A stretch of DNA of 64,000 nt from Sulfuricurvum sp. (lineage in GTDB: Bacteria; Campylobacterota; Campylobacteria; Campylobacterales; Sulfurimonadaceae). Where the stretch lies: the NCBI GenBank assembly GCA_030692765.1, contig JAUYUB010000001.1:105032-169031 (forward strand), written 5' to 3'. Numbering within the stretch: position 1 is the stretch's first letter; every line of letters begins with the position of its first letter. The position numbers and the translations under genes are program-made. Below, piece by piece: positions 23,281 to 33,133 of this stretch. The notes under the pieces were generated by a model. The model was not told where the DNA came from. It made no database searches and saw only the letters and a program-made list of their open reading frames with translations.

Positions 23281-24390
23281 TTAGACGAAGCTTTTTTTAC
23301 CGACATTATCGTATAAATATCGAAATTTATACGCTATAAGATTTTCCATCACGGCAAATAGAACCATAAAGTTAACAAAACTACTGCCTCCATAGCTAAG
23401 CATTGGCAGAGGAACCCCAACGACTGGAAAAAGCCCCATGGTCATTGCGATATTCATGCTCATGTAAATAAAAATCAGAAGGGACAAGCCTCCCGAGACG
23501 ACCTTGGTGTAATAGTCACTCGCCCAGTTAGAGAGCATCAACAGATGAATAATCAGCGCAGAATACAACGAGATGAGAAATAATCCCCCTAAAAATCCGA
23601 AACGTTCGACTACATATGCGAAAATAAAGTCACTCGAAGCGATAGGAAGGAACTTCATTTGAGTCTGTGTCGCATCTTCTTTTTCTTTCCCCATAAAACC
23701 GCCTGAACCGATCGCGATAATCGACTGCTCAACATGATAGCTTGGCTTTTCACTGACAAAGTCAGTCAAACGCTGTCGTTGATAATCATGCAGTTGTGTA
23801 TAAACCAATGGTAATGAGACCAAAAAAGCAAATCCTAAACCCACCCAAATCTTCCAATGAACGCCAACCAAAAATAAAATACCGTATCCCAATGATGCAA
23901 GTACTACAGCCGTTCCCAAATCGGGCTCTTTGGCAATGAGGATAAAAGGCAATAGGATGAAAAAAGATAATTTCATAAATTCTTTGAATCGGTATCCATC
24001 CCTCTCTGGAGGGTTTCGACTGATCAAATAGGCCAACATCAGAACAAATGCAGGCTTAATAAGTTCAGAAGGCTGTAACGTAAAATGGACAAAAGGGATT
24101 TCTATCCATCGTTTTGCTCCCAATCGAACATGACCAACAAATTCTACTGCAACCAGCAATAAGACACTCCCCCAATAAAAAATAGGAATAAGCCAAAACA
24201 TACGTCGTACCGGCAATAAGAACAACGTCACAAATACACCGATACCTACCGCAACATAGGTCAAATGTTTTTGCCCAAGCACAGGATGAATCTCATTGAT
24301 CAACCAACCGGAGAGAAAAATAATAGGGACTAGCAGCACAACAGTCACAAAGTCAAAGTGTGCTAAAATTCTACGATCAATATTGAGCAC
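23281..24390 (-). CDS. rodA: RodA/MrdB peptidoglycan polymerase of the SEDS family
   Basis: This is a 369-residue integral membrane protein with about ten hydrophobic segments, of the FtsW/RodA/SpoVE (SEDS) family. Family marks are HFTLQPSELIKPAFVLMLAY, KEPDLGTAVVLASLGYGILF and the C-terminal GLFPVVGVPLPMLSYGGSSF. RodA polymerises glycan strands for cell elongation with a class B PBP. The start is a GTG at 24390, since no in-frame ATG lies upstream. No mreB, mreC or pbp2 gene is adjacent. It is transcribed towards the tRNA, and its promoter region is shared with the divergent pseudouridine synthase gene at 24478. Confidence 0.94.
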   Translation of the reverse strand: MLNIDRRILAHFDFVTVVLLVPIIFLSGWLINEIHPVLGQKHLTYVAVGIGVFVTLFLLPVRRMFWLIPIFYWGSVLLLVAVEFVGHVRLGAKRWIEIPFVHFTLQPSELIKPAFVLMLAYLISRNPPERDGYRFKEFMKLSFFILLPFILIAKEPDLGTAVVLASLGYGILFLVGVHWKIWVGLGFAFLVSLPLVYTQLHDYQRQRLTDFVSEKPSYHVEQSIIAIGSGGFMGKEKEDATQTQMKFLPIASSDFIFAYVVERFGFLGGLFLISLYSALIIHLLMLSNWASDYYTKVVSGGLSLLIFIYMSMNIAMTMGLFPVVGVPLPMLSYGGSSFVNFMVLFAVMENLIAYKFRYLYDNVGKKSFV

Positions 24391-24477
24391 TGCAATCTCA
24401 TCTTTAAATTAAATAATTTTGAATGAATTGTAGCATAAGGGGACTTAACCCAAAAGGCATCAATGCTAAGGAAATGA

Positions 24478-25446
24478 ATGGAACGCGAAAATATAACTTT
24501 TATGGTTGAAGAGGCCATGCGGCTTGACCTATTTTTGGTCGAAAAGCTGGCTCAAACACGTAACCAGATCGCTCAGCTCATCGAGCAAAATGCTATTGAG
24601 ATCAATGGCAAACGCTGTGCTAAACCCGGGCAAAAGCTCAAAGAGGGCCAATACGTTCAAATTCTTTTCCCAGAAATTAAATCAACACCGGCTATGGTTA
24701 TCGATTTTGATGTAGAGATTTTATACGAAGATGATGATATTTTGGTCATCAACAAACCAAGCTCTCTCACCGTTCATCCAGCACCCAGTGTTAAAGAACC
24801 GACGCTTGTCGATTGGCTCAAACATAAGGGGATCAGCCTCTCTACTCTCAGCGGAGAAGAGCGTCATGGTATCGTTCACAGACTTGACCGCGGAACCTGC
24901 GGTGTTATGGTTGTTGCAAAAAACAACACGGCTCACGAAGCACTTTCCCAGCAACTGCAAGACAAAAGTATGGGACGCTACTATCTAGCCGTTTGTACCC
25001 CTCCTCTCAAAGAGGAAGAGACGACAATCGACAGACCGATCGGCAGAAGCGCACAAAACCGTCTTAAAATGGCGATCAATGAGGCAGGAAAAAGTGCCAA
25101 AACAATGTTTCGAAAACTTCTCACTTCACACGATGGCAACAGCGAGCTCATCGTCTGTAAACTCTTCTCAGGAAGAACGCATCAGATCCGTGTTCATCTC
25201 GAATCAATAAGCCGTCATATCCACGGAGATCACCTCTATGGCGGGCAAGCAAAAGACATCAAGGTGGAACATATTTTGCTCCATGCGTACATGCTATATC
25301 TGGTTCATCCGACCACCGGCGAATCGCTTCATTTCAAGGCTCCGCTGGATTCTGTTATGGAAACGTATTTAAACAAACATTTTAATTTGAAGGAACTTCA
25401 TGCGAACATCGATGCTATACGCTTTGAGCATCTCTTTAGCGCTTAA
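24478..25446 (+). CDS. rluD: RluD-type 23S rRNA pseudouridine synthase
   Basis: This is a 322-residue protein with an N-terminal S4 RNA-binding domain (RLDLFLVEKLAQTRNQIAQL, residues about 12-75) and an RluA-family catalytic domain with the active-site Asp in IVHRLDRGTCGVMVVAKNN and the later RTHQIRVHLES. RluD isomerises uridines in helix 69 of 23S rRNA. The ATG has an AAGGA site. The gene overlaps the next one by 47 nt. A second RluA-family gene is at 53469 and an RsuA-family gene at 49577; the S4 domain and length favour RluD for this one, but the exact site modified is not proven. Confidence 0.9.
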   Translation: MERENITFMVEEAMRLDLFLVEKLAQTRNQIAQLIEQNAIEINGKRCAKPGQKLKEGQYVQILFPEIKSTPAMVIDFDVEILYEDDDILVINKPSSLTVHPAPSVKEPTLVDWLKHKGISLSTLSGEERHGIVHRLDRGTCGVMVVAKNNTAHEALSQQLQDKSMGRYYLAVCTPPLKEEETTIDRPIGRSAQNRLKMAINEAGKSAKTMFRKLLTSHDGNSELIVCKLFSGRTHQIRVHLESISRHIHGDHLYGGQAKDIKVEHILLHAYMLYLVHPTTGESLHFKAPLDSVMETYLNKHFNLKELHANIDAIRFEHLFSA

Positions 25447-26656
25447 TCTTTTTACAGGATGTAACAAACTTCCGACTCCTGAAAAAAAAGTCATCACTAT
25501 TGATCCAACGCTTGGCGTTCCATCTATGAATGGATCATTATCGGATATCACGGCAACTGCATTTGAGTGGAAAGCGATGGAAGATCCTAGAGTAACCGGT
25601 TACCATATTTATCGTTCTACGCAAAGCAATGAGGATAAAAAGCTCCAACGTATCGCTACCATTGAAAGCCGATTTGCTACTCATTTCGTCGATGAGAATC
25701 TGGTACCAAATACACAGTACCAATACCGTTTTTCCTCTAAAGGAAAAGGAGATACGGAATCTAATGCCAGTGAAACCATGAGTGTCACTACGCTTCCGAT
25801 GATTGCCCCTGTTAGCTTTTTTCAATCGGTTGGAAATATGCCACGAAGCGCTAAAGTACTGTGGCGTCCTCATCCCAATGCAAAAATCAATAGCTATATC
25901 ATAGACCGCTTGAACGTTAACGATCAAAAATGGAGTGAAATCGCTACCATCACGGGACGTTTAAATGCAGAATTTATCGATCGTGACCTCAAAGACGGTC
26001 AAATCTATTATTATCGCGTACGTGCCGTCACATATGACAAACTGATCACTGAACCAAGTGAAACCAGTAAACTCTCTACTAAACCATTGCCTCCTGAGAT
26101 CAAAAATATCACTTCTAGCAGTGATCTTCCAAAAGCAATCGCATTAAGCTGGGAGCCAAGTGGAATCAATGATTTAGATCATTATAATATTTATCGTTCT
26201 AATACTTCCAATGGCATATACACCTATCATGTAAAACTCAATGAGTCTAAATTTACCGACATCACAAAAGAAGACGGACAAGTTTTCTTTTATAAAATCA
26301 CGGCGGTTGATAAAGACGATCTAGAAAGTCCTCAAAGTACCCCTATTGTTCAGGGATCAAGCTTAGTAAAACCAAAAGCACCAACGTCATTTGATGGAAA
26401 AATAGGCCCTAACGGTGTTGATTTGACCTGGGTAAACAGCGATCCAAGAACGGTATCCTATACCGTTATCAAAACAACTAAAAAAAGTTGGATCGATCGT
26501 TTACTCGTTGAGATCAATAATATAACGGATACACAGTTCCATGATGGAGACGTCAACCCGAATGTCGAATACCTTTACGAAGTGATCTGTGTTGATAAAG
26601 ACGGTATTCGTTCTCTTCCTACCCTTCCAATTGCCCTTCATTATGAGACAAAATAA
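25400..26656 (+). CDS. Lipoprotein with fibronectin type III domains
   Basis: This is a 418-residue protein with a lipoprotein signal peptide ending in the lipobox LFTGC (Cys 21), so it is anchored in a membrane. About four fibronectin type III modules follow, each with a pattern like GYHIYRSTQ, INSYIIDRLN, HYNIYRSNTS and VSYTVIKTT. FN3 domains bind proteins or sugars; in this class such lipoproteins occur near cell division genes. The start codon sits inside the end of the pseudouridine synthase gene and has an AAGGAAC site. It is followed 3 nt later by trmB. The genes rluD, this one, trmB, ftsE, ftsX and envC form one tightly packed unit. Confidence 0.85.
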   Translation: MRTSMLYALSISLALNLFTGCNKLPTPEKKVITIDPTLGVPSMNGSLSDITATAFEWKAMEDPRVTGYHIYRSTQSNEDKKLQRIATIESRFATHFVDENLVPNTQYQYRFSSKGKGDTESNASETMSVTTLPMIAPVSFFQSVGNMPRSAKVLWRPHPNAKINSYIIDRLNVNDQKWSEIATITGRLNAEFIDRDLKDGQIYYYRVRAVTYDKLITEPSETSKLSTKPLPPEIKNITSSSDLPKAIALSWEPSGINDLDHYNIYRSNTSNGIYTYHVKLNESKFTDITKEDGQVFFYKITAVDKDDLESPQSTPIVQGSSLVKPKAPTSFDGKIGPNGVDLTWVNSDPRTVSYTVIKTTKKSWIDRLLVEINNITDTQFHDGDVNPNVEYLYEVICVDKDGIRSLPTLPIALHYETK

Positions 26657-26659
26657 CGC

Positions 26660-27835
26660 ATGCCTCATTTACATTTAGAATCGTTTCATCCCATCGACCT
26701 TCCTGCAGTAGAGGGGGATGTGGCTTTTGATTTTATCGCAACATCACGCGGTGAGGGGAAGGAATCGCTTGTCGCTACCCGTTTTCGAGATCGTGAGTTT
26801 TTCGTTCTTCATAAAATGAGCGGAGAAAAACATCTTCTTAAAAGTGACAAGATCACCCGTCCCTCACCTAACTATCTGATCAAACAAGCACTGCTTGCCT
26901 ATGCACGCCATGCCAATATTACGATAGTGGATTCCAATGTGGATACTGCGGGAGAGAATGTTCATCTCAAAACGCATGATGCCCTCAAATCCGTCGACTT
27001 TTTTGCAGACAGTTTTCCAGGTGATCGTGAAGTTCGTGTTGAAGTTGGATTTGGATCGGCGCGCCATTTGTTGCATCAGGCGGCCCAAAATCCTGACGTT
27101 TTATTTATCGGTCTTGAGATACATAAGCCCTCTATCGAACAAGCCCTCAAGCAAATCACCATCCAAAATCTCACTAACATCATGGTCTTGGATTACGATG
27201 CCCGTTTATTCTTAGAACTCATCCCCTCCAACACCCTTAGCCGTATCTATGTTCATTTTCCCGTTCCATGGGATAAAAAGCCTCATAGACGTGTCATCGG
27301 TGATGTCTTTGTCGAAGAAGCGCTGCGTACTCTAGCGGTGCAAGGGAGACTTGAGCTGCGCACCGACAGTGAAAACTACTATCGTTTCGCCCTCGAGACC
27401 TATTCTCATCCCACGTATACACGATTTGAAATACGTAAAAATCAGGAAATTGCCATCGTCAGTAAATACGAAGACCGATGGAAGCGGATGGAAAAAAACA
27501 TCTATGATGTAACCCTCATCAATGATTTCGAAAGTCCCCAAAAAGTATTAGAAGGGGAGTTTAGCTTTAGCGATATGCCAATCAATGATGCTATACTGCC
27601 TAAACTAGAGCGTCAAACATTCAGACGCGAATGGGGATTTCTCAATACGGAAGCTTCTTTTGACATACACGGTGGAGGATGGATGATTCGCCTTGCTATG
27701 GGGAGTTTTGATCGTCCAGAACATCTTTACTTGATCGTTGAAAACGGGAAAGCCCGTTATTTTCCAACGCAGCCGGTTCGCTCAAGCGCTAATCTAAAAG
27801 CCCATATCTTATTAAACGAGTTGTTACATGGATAA
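26660..27835 (+). CDS. trmB: tRNA (guanine-N7-)-methyltransferase, long form
   Basis: This is a 391-residue protein, longer than the usual roughly 220 residues, as is common for this class of bacteria. The methyltransferase core starts after about 125 residues: EVGFGSARHLLHQAAQNPD is the SAM-binding loop, FIGLEIHKPSIEQAL follows, and the catalytic/tRNA contact block is YVHFPVPWDKKPHRRVI. The extra N-terminal (about 1-120) and C-terminal (about 300-391) parts have no recognised domain. TrmB makes m7G46 in tRNA. The end overlaps ftsE by 8 nt, so it is in the operon with ftsEX. Confidence 0.9.
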   Translation: MPHLHLESFHPIDLPAVEGDVAFDFIATSRGEGKESLVATRFRDREFFVLHKMSGEKHLLKSDKITRPSPNYLIKQALLAYARHANITIVDSNVDTAGENVHLKTHDALKSVDFFADSFPGDREVRVEVGFGSARHLLHQAAQNPDVLFIGLEIHKPSIEQALKQITIQNLTNIMVLDYDARLFLELIPSNTLSRIYVHFPVPWDKKPHRRVIGDVFVEEALRTLAVQGRLELRTDSENYYRFALETYSHPTYTRFEIRKNQEIAIVSKYEDRWKRMEKNIYDVTLINDFESPQKVLEGEFSFSDMPINDAILPKLERQTFRREWGFLNTEASFDIHGGGWMIRLAMGSFDRPEHLYLIVENGKARYFPTQPVRSSANLKAHILLNELLHG

Positions 27836-28499
27836 AGTCATTATCGCCCAAAACCTTTCTCTTTCGTACAAAGAGTTCGAAACCATCATTTCCAAAGCAA
27901 GCTTTTCGATCGATACAGGAAGCTTTGTCTTTATCACCGGAGCCAGCGGAAGCGGTAAATCAACCCTTCTTAAATCATTTTACGGTGCGATTGAACCAAA
28001 GCAAGGACAGCTTAGTGTAGGCGGCGTCAACATGAACCGTATCAGTACCTCAAAACTCAATTTTTTGCGCCGTCACATCGGTATCGTTTTTCAAGATTAC
28101 AAACTGATCAAAGAGTGGACCATTGAGAAAAACGTCATGCTCCCACTCATTATCTCAGGCTATACCAGCGATGTAAGCGGCTCCCAAGTCCAAAAACTGC
28201 TCGGACATGTCAAACTAATCCATCAGGCAGGAAAATACCCGCTAGAGCTCAGCGGCGGGGAGCAGCAGCGTGTGGCAATGGCACGAGCACTGGCGCACAA
28301 CCCTATTTTGATCCTCGCAGATGAACCTACAGGAAATTTAGATGAATACTCATCATCAGTTATTTGGAGCTTATTAGAAGGTGCTAACACTCAGCTCAAA
28401 ACGACCGTAGTCGTTGTCACGCATCATATTCCAGAGCAACTTAACATTCCTTATAAACACTATCATATCGACGCGGGTAACATCAATGAAATCGCTTAA
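27828..28499 (+). CDS. ftsE: Cell-division ABC ATPase FtsE
   Basis: This is a 223-residue ABC ATPase. Walker A is GASGSGKST (residues 40-48), the signature is [15 protein letters not shown], and Walker B is [13 protein letters not shown], which match the FtsE/LolD subfamily. With the membrane subunit FtsX, encoded next, it drives cell-wall hydrolase activation at the division site. The ATG overlaps trmB by 8 nt, and the C-terminus overlaps ftsX by 14 nt. The order ftsE-ftsX-envC in this operon gives strong support to FtsE rather than a lipoprotein transporter ATPase. Confidence 0.94.
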   Translation: MDKVIIAQNLSLSYKEFETIISKASFSIDTGSFVFITGASGSGKSTLLKSFYGAIEPKQGQLSVGGVNMNRISTSKLNFLRRHIGIVFQDYKLIKEWTIEKNVMLPLIISGYTSDVSGSQVQKLLGHVKLIHQAGKYPLELSGGEQQRVAMARALAHNPILILADEPTGNLDEYSSSVIWSLLEGANTQLKTTVVVVTHHIPEQLNIPYKHYHIDAGNINEIA

Positions 28500-29298
28500 A
28501 AATCATATATCTCTCATCATCGCCCTCTTTACCGTTTTGGCATCTGTTCAAATCTATGTTGCCGTAGATCGTACTATTGCAGCGTATGAAACACGTCTTA
28601 AAGACGACTATTCTGTTATCGTTGTTGCTAATAAAGCATTTACTACCGAAGAGCTTAAATCCATGAGCTCGATGATCGAACGAAGTGAGCCCATCAGTAC
28701 AACTCAAGTATTAGATCGTCTCAAAGGGGAGATGAGTCAAAAAAATCTTGATCTTTTACGATTAACCCTGCCGAAGTTTTACCGTATTTATCTTAACCGA
28801 TACCCATCACCCAAAGAGATCAATAATCTTCAACGTCTGCTACAGCGTAACCCTACGATAGAGCGAGTTGAGGGATTTGCACAAACGCACGATACGATCT
28901 ATAAACTCATGCTTCTTTTCAAGAATGTCGTTCAGGTCTTCTCACTCGCCATTGCTGCCGTTACTTCCCTACTTATTCTCAAAGAGATGCGTTTATGGCA
29001 GTTTCAACATGCTGAGAGAATGAGTATTATGGCCCTCTTTGGTGCACCGGTATGGCTTCGCTCTGCCGTATTGTTTCGTTTAGCCATTGTAGATGCGATT
29101 ATTGCAACATTCATTTTATGTTTGGCTTTTTTCCTCATCGATTATTATGGCTTTTTAATTACCCAGCTTAAAGCAATCGGTATCAGCGTTCAGCTGTTCA
29201 ACTTTGTCGATGACGCCCTTCGCTCTTTAGGTATTGCTTTGGGAATATCGGTGGCGTTAACCTTTATGATCGTTATTTTTCCTAACGAAGAGGACTAA
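28486..29298 (+). CDS. ftsX: Cell-division permease subunit FtsX
   Basis: This is 270 residues from the ATG at 28486, inside the ftsE 3' end. Membrane segments are visible at the N-terminus (HISLIIALFTVLASVQIYVA) and three in the C-terminal half (about residues 160-265). The periplasmic loop between the first and second segments (about 30-155) matches the FtsX role of recruiting a hydrolase activator. FtsX transmits ATP-driven motion from FtsE across the membrane. It is short compared with the E. coli protein (about 350 residues) but normal for this class. The next gene starts 1 nt after its stop. Confidence 0.9.
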   Translation: MKSLKNHISLIIALFTVLASVQIYVAVDRTIAAYETRLKDDYSVIVVANKAFTTEELKSMSSMIERSEPISTTQVLDRLKGEMSQKNLDLLRLTLPKFYRIYLNRYPSPKEINNLQRLLQRNPTIERVEGFAQTHDTIYKLMLLFKNVVQVFSLAIAAVTSLLILKEMRLWQFQHAERMSIMALFGAPVWLRSAVLFRLAIVDAIIATFILCLAFFLIDYYGFLITQLKAIGISVQLFNFVDDALRSLGIALGISVALTFMIVIFPNEED

Positions 29299-30516
29299 AT
29301 GACCATTTTTCACCGTTCCCTTATCTTGGCAACCTTATTGGGTGCAAGTATCTATGGTGCTAAAATTGATGATCGAATACAATCGGCTACCTCGAAGCTT
29401 AACCAAGCCAAGCAGACTTATTCATCCCTTAACAGTAAGCTTGAAGCCACTGCAAATAAAATTTTGCAACAAAAACAAGTGGTTGGCATTCAGCAACAAA
29501 AGATCAATACCCTAGTCACGGAACTCAATTCCAAAGAAACCGTGTATCAAGCCAACAAATCAAGCCTGCACGGTCTGGAAGCGCAACAAAACCAACTGAT
29601 TAAAACCCAAAATGATATAGAACAGCGGCTCGTATTTGCCATCGCCCGCAACACCTCTATCTCTCTTCTTGTCAATGACGATCGTGCCAAAGAAGCAAAT
29701 GCCATTATTACAGAAGAGGCATTGAAACTCCATCTCAAACAAATCAATCAAGAGATCAAAGAACTGAATTACATTTTTGGTGAAAATGCTACCAAAATTT
29801 CTTCCCTCACTACTCAAACAACCGTACTTAAAAAATCAATTGCAATTATTGATCAGCAAAAACAAAGCGTTCTTGCAACAAAGCAGCAAAATGAAAAAGC
29901 ACTTCTTGCTTTGGAAAAAGAGAAACAAGCCTACAAACAATCGCTTGGACGTATCCTTAATCAACAGCAATCATTGCAAAATACCCTTGCCAGCTTGAAT
30001 ATCATTAAACGCGAGTCTATGAAACCTAAAAAAGATCCTCCTGCGATGATAGCGGCAAAACCTGGCTCAAAACCACTTCCCAAAGGTGCGCGGGAAGCTA
30101 TTGCCTCATATCAGCCATCTAAAACAGCCAATTACAGCGGGGATCGATCAATTGCACCACTGGATGGCTACAGCGTCGCAAAACGTTTCGGTCCATATAC
30201 TGATCCTGTTTACGGAATCAAAATTTACAACGAATCCGTATCCTTACGCCCTAATGAGGCCGATGCAAAAGTAAAAGCTGTCTTTAACGGTAAAGTCATT
30301 TTTGCAAAATCGACAGCGATGCTTGAGAATGTTGTCATCATTGAACACGACAACGGATTGCACACAATCTATGCCCATATGGATAAAATTGCCCCTACGA
30401 TTTCCGTCGGTCAACGATTAAAGCAAGGCTCGATTATCGGTCGTGTTGCACGTGAATTGATGTTTCAAGTCACCCAGCGCAACGCCCATATTGATCCGTT
30501 ACAAGTCATACGCTAA
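29299..30516 (+). CDS. envC: EnvC-like murein hydrolase activator with degenerate LytM domain
   Basis: This is a 405-residue protein with a signal peptide (LILATLLGASIYGA), a long coiled coil (about residues 25-245) and a C-terminal LytM/M23 domain (about 280-405). The catalytic zinc residues are not kept: the usual G-x-D is missing and the HLHFE motif reads ELMFQV, though YAHMD is present. Like EnvC of E. coli it is probably not an enzyme but an activator of amidases. It follows ftsX with no gap, which fits the FtsEX-EnvC complex. An inverted repeat (ATATCTT at 30540-30546, AAGATAT at 30554-30560) lies just after it. Confidence 0.88.
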   Translation: MTIFHRSLILATLLGASIYGAKIDDRIQSATSKLNQAKQTYSSLNSKLEATANKILQQKQVVGIQQQKINTLVTELNSKETVYQANKSSLHGLEAQQNQLIKTQNDIEQRLVFAIARNTSISLLVNDDRAKEANAIITEEALKLHLKQINQEIKELNYIFGENATKISSLTTQTTVLKKSIAIIDQQKQSVLATKQQNEKALLALEKEKQAYKQSLGRILNQQQSLQNTLASLNIIKRESMKPKKDPPAMIAAKPGSKPLPKGAREAIASYQPSKTANYSGDRSIAPLDGYSVAKRFGPYTDPVYGIKIYNESVSLRPNEADAKVKAVFNGKVIFAKSTAMLENVVIIEHDNGLHTIYAHMDKIAPTISVGQRLKQGSIIGRVARELMFQVTQRNAHIDPLQVIR

Positions 30517-30574
30517 TCTTCATACTTTATTTCATATTTATATCTTATAATAAAAGATATTATGAGCTAAAGAG

Positions 30575-33118
30575 ATGGATTACTACACGATGCAAAATTT
30601 ATACAAAACCATACTTTCAAAATTTATCTGGGCATCGTTGGTTCCCATACTGCTTATAGAAAGTTCCCTGATAGCAACACTTTTTTGGATGAATAATCGC
30701 CAAACCAATGAGACCAAACAGGCATTGGCTACGATTTCTACTGATTCTTTTACCGAAATTGCACTCCACACTTCCAAGCAGCTTGAGCAGCAGTTGTCGC
30801 AAGCACAAACCCAAATCGATCAGCTTGATTTATTTGCACAATCCCTCTTTAGTAACCCTCAGCGCTATTCTTACCCATCATTAAGATTGTACTATGATCA
30901 AGGCTTTTTTAGAGACGGTGAACCTGGAGGATTGAGTTCTATTTACACCACCAACCACGCGGTACTCAACAACAATGATTCAAAACCGCTTGAACTCCTC
31001 ACTTTGTTAATCCCGCATATGCAGCAAATGGTAGATTCCAACAAAAATATTTTTCAAGGTGCATGGATCAATCTCTCCAAAGACTACTCTTTGTCCTATC
31101 CACCTATCAATCCCGTCGACGAATTGACACCCGATTTGGATGTAACACAAGAATCTTTTTATTATGCGGTTGACCCTAAGCACAATCCCGCTAAACAACT
31201 CAAGTTTATCCCTCTGTACCAAGAAGAATGGGCATCAAGCCTAGGACAACTTGGCGCGTATGAGTCCCCTTTGTATGCTAATGATACTTTTATCGGTATA
31301 CTAGGGGCCAGTGTCTCCATCAATAATGCTGCCAATATCTTTCAACAAATGAGATTGCCTTTTAATGCTTATGCAATGCTTGTAGACCAGGAAAATCATC
31401 TCCTGCTCTCTTCAGATGAAAATCGCTCACGCAAAGAGACCCACGTCCAAAGCTTTTATGATATTTATAAACAAGAACTTGCCGGTATCTCATCAAAACC
31501 TTTACAAAGCGTTGATCCAAAAATGTTTGAAACCGAAGGGAAAATTATATTTACGCAACCTGTTACAGGAAGTGTTTTTAAAATTATCTTTTGCCTTAAC
31601 AAAGAAGACATCTACGGTCCAGTAGAAGCTCTGTCCCATACTGCCAATCAAATCGGCTATTACATCATCCTCACTCTGACATTGTTTTACACTCTGTATT
31701 TTATAACCATGATACGACGTGTACGGCACTTGGCACTTAAAATATCCGCTCCAGTGGGACAAATACTCTCTATTTCGTCCAAGTTGGGACAAGATGAACA
31801 TCTAACTCTTCCCAGCAGTGATATCGAAGAGCTTGAACTGTTGGGCACTAATTTAAACCATACCCATAAGGAACTCTTGCACCTTATCAACTACGACGAG
31901 ACAAGTGCTTTGTTTAATCATCATAAATTACGTCGCGATGTCCAACAGTGTGAGACATCTGCCTTATTTTTTATGAAAATCAACAATTTTAATCAATACA
32001 ACGCCCTATACGGTCCCGATGTTGGCAACGGTATCTTGACGCTCTTGATCACCTATATGCTTAATTACTCTATTGAAGGAACTCTGTATCGTGAAAATGA
32101 AGATACCATTGCCGTTCGTGTCGACAAGAATTCAACCCAAAATACTGAAGCAGCACTACAAGCACTGTTAGCCACCCTCTCCAAAGAGAAATTTCGTTAT
32201 AACGATTTGGACATACATTTTATACTCACAGCCGGGCTTACCATGGGAACACGGCATGACGATATTGACCTCTTGGCGCAAGCACATATCGCACTTGTAC
32301 AAGTTGGGCTTAATGCTGCTGGTACCTATGTCAAATACGATGATATCTATGAAATCACCAAAGTCTATCAAGACAATATACTGTGGAGTAAAAATGTCAA
32401 AGAGGCACTTGAAGATGAAAGGATTATTGCCTATTTTCAACCTATTTTTCATTATGAAACTCAAAAAATCGAAAAGTTCGAATCCTTAGTTCGATTGGAA
32501 CTTGAAGGGAAGATCATATCTCCTTTCAAATTTTTAACTGCAGCAAAATCCATTGGAAGGCTTCATGATATTACCTTGGTAATGCTGAAGCACGTTTTCA
32601 AAATGGCCCAGCTGTACCCCGAAATCGAGTTTTCAGTCAATACCTCATTTGATGATTTCGAAAAAGGGAAATTATTGGATGTTGTCAAAGCAAAACTTCA
32701 AACCAATGCAATTGACCCTAAAAAAATAATCTTTGAGATTTTAGAGACCGAAACCTATAGTGATGAAAACTCTGTCATGGAAATCATCAAAGAACTCAAA
32801 AAAATGGGATTTAAGATTGCCATCGATGATTTTGGAACCGGTCATTCCAATTTTGCCCACTTGACACTTATGGAAGTCGAGTACATCAAAATCGACGGAA
32901 TGTTTATCAAAGATCTCGAGACCAATGAACTGAGTCGAAAGATGGTAGAGACCATTGTGACCTTTTCCCGTCATATAGGGGCGAAAACTATTGGTGAGTT
33001 TGTCCATAATGAAGCAGTATTTGATATTACACAATCACTGGGGGTTGATTATGCTCAAGGGTACTATAAAAGTGCCCCTATATCTATGCAAGAAGTTGCA
33101 AAACTTTTAAGACCTTAA
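30575..33118 (+). CDS. Membrane-bound sensor with degenerate GGDEF and EAL domains
   Basis: This is 847 residues. Two membrane helices (about 18-38 and 356-380) bracket a periplasmic sensor region, probably of the dCache type (ending with a NAYAMLVDQENHLLLSSDE-like strand). A GGDEF domain follows (about 437-600) whose signature is replaced by YRENEDT, so it is not likely to make c-di-GMP. An EAL domain (about 610-847) keeps the phosphodiesterase residues: ESLVRLE, EILETE, DDFGTGHSN, YIKIDG and GYYKS. It is thus probably a c-di-GMP phosphodiesterase controlled by a periplasmic signal. It has a free-standing position, converging on flgH, in line with a role in motility control. Confidence 0.88.
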   Translation: MDYYTMQNLYKTILSKFIWASLVPILLIESSLIATLFWMNNRQTNETKQALATISTDSFTEIALHTSKQLEQQLSQAQTQIDQLDLFAQSLFSNPQRYSYPSLRLYYDQGFFRDGEPGGLSSIYTTNHAVLNNNDSKPLELLTLLIPHMQQMVDSNKNIFQGAWINLSKDYSLSYPPINPVDELTPDLDVTQESFYYAVDPKHNPAKQLKFIPLYQEEWASSLGQLGAYESPLYANDTFIGILGASVSINNAANIFQQMRLPFNAYAMLVDQENHLLLSSDENRSRKETHVQSFYDIYKQELAGISSKPLQSVDPKMFETEGKIIFTQPVTGSVFKIIFCLNKEDIYGPVEALSHTANQIGYYIILTLTLFYTLYFITMIRRVRHLALKISAPVGQILSISSKLGQDEHLTLPSSDIEELELLGTNLNHTHKELLHLINYDETSALFNHHKLRRDVQQCETSALFFMKINNFNQYNALYGPDVGNGILTLLITYMLNYSIEGTLYRENEDTIAVRVDKNSTQNTEAALQALLATLSKEKFRYNDLDIHFILTAGLTMGTRHDDIDLLAQAHIALVQVGLNAAGTYVKYDDIYEITKVYQDNILWSKNVKEALEDERIIAYFQPIFHYETQKIEKFESLVRLELEGKIISPFKFLTAAKSIGRLHDITLVMLKHVFKMAQLYPEIEFSVNTSFDDFEKGKLLDVVKAKLQTNAIDPKKIIFEILETETYSDENSVMEIIKELKKMGFKIAIDDFGTGHSNFAHLTLMEVEYIKIDGMFIKDLETNELSRKMVETIVTFSRHIGAKTIGEFVHNEAVFDITQSLGVDYAQGYYKSAPISMQEVAKLLRP

Positions 33119-33133
33119 ATGAATTCAAGATAA

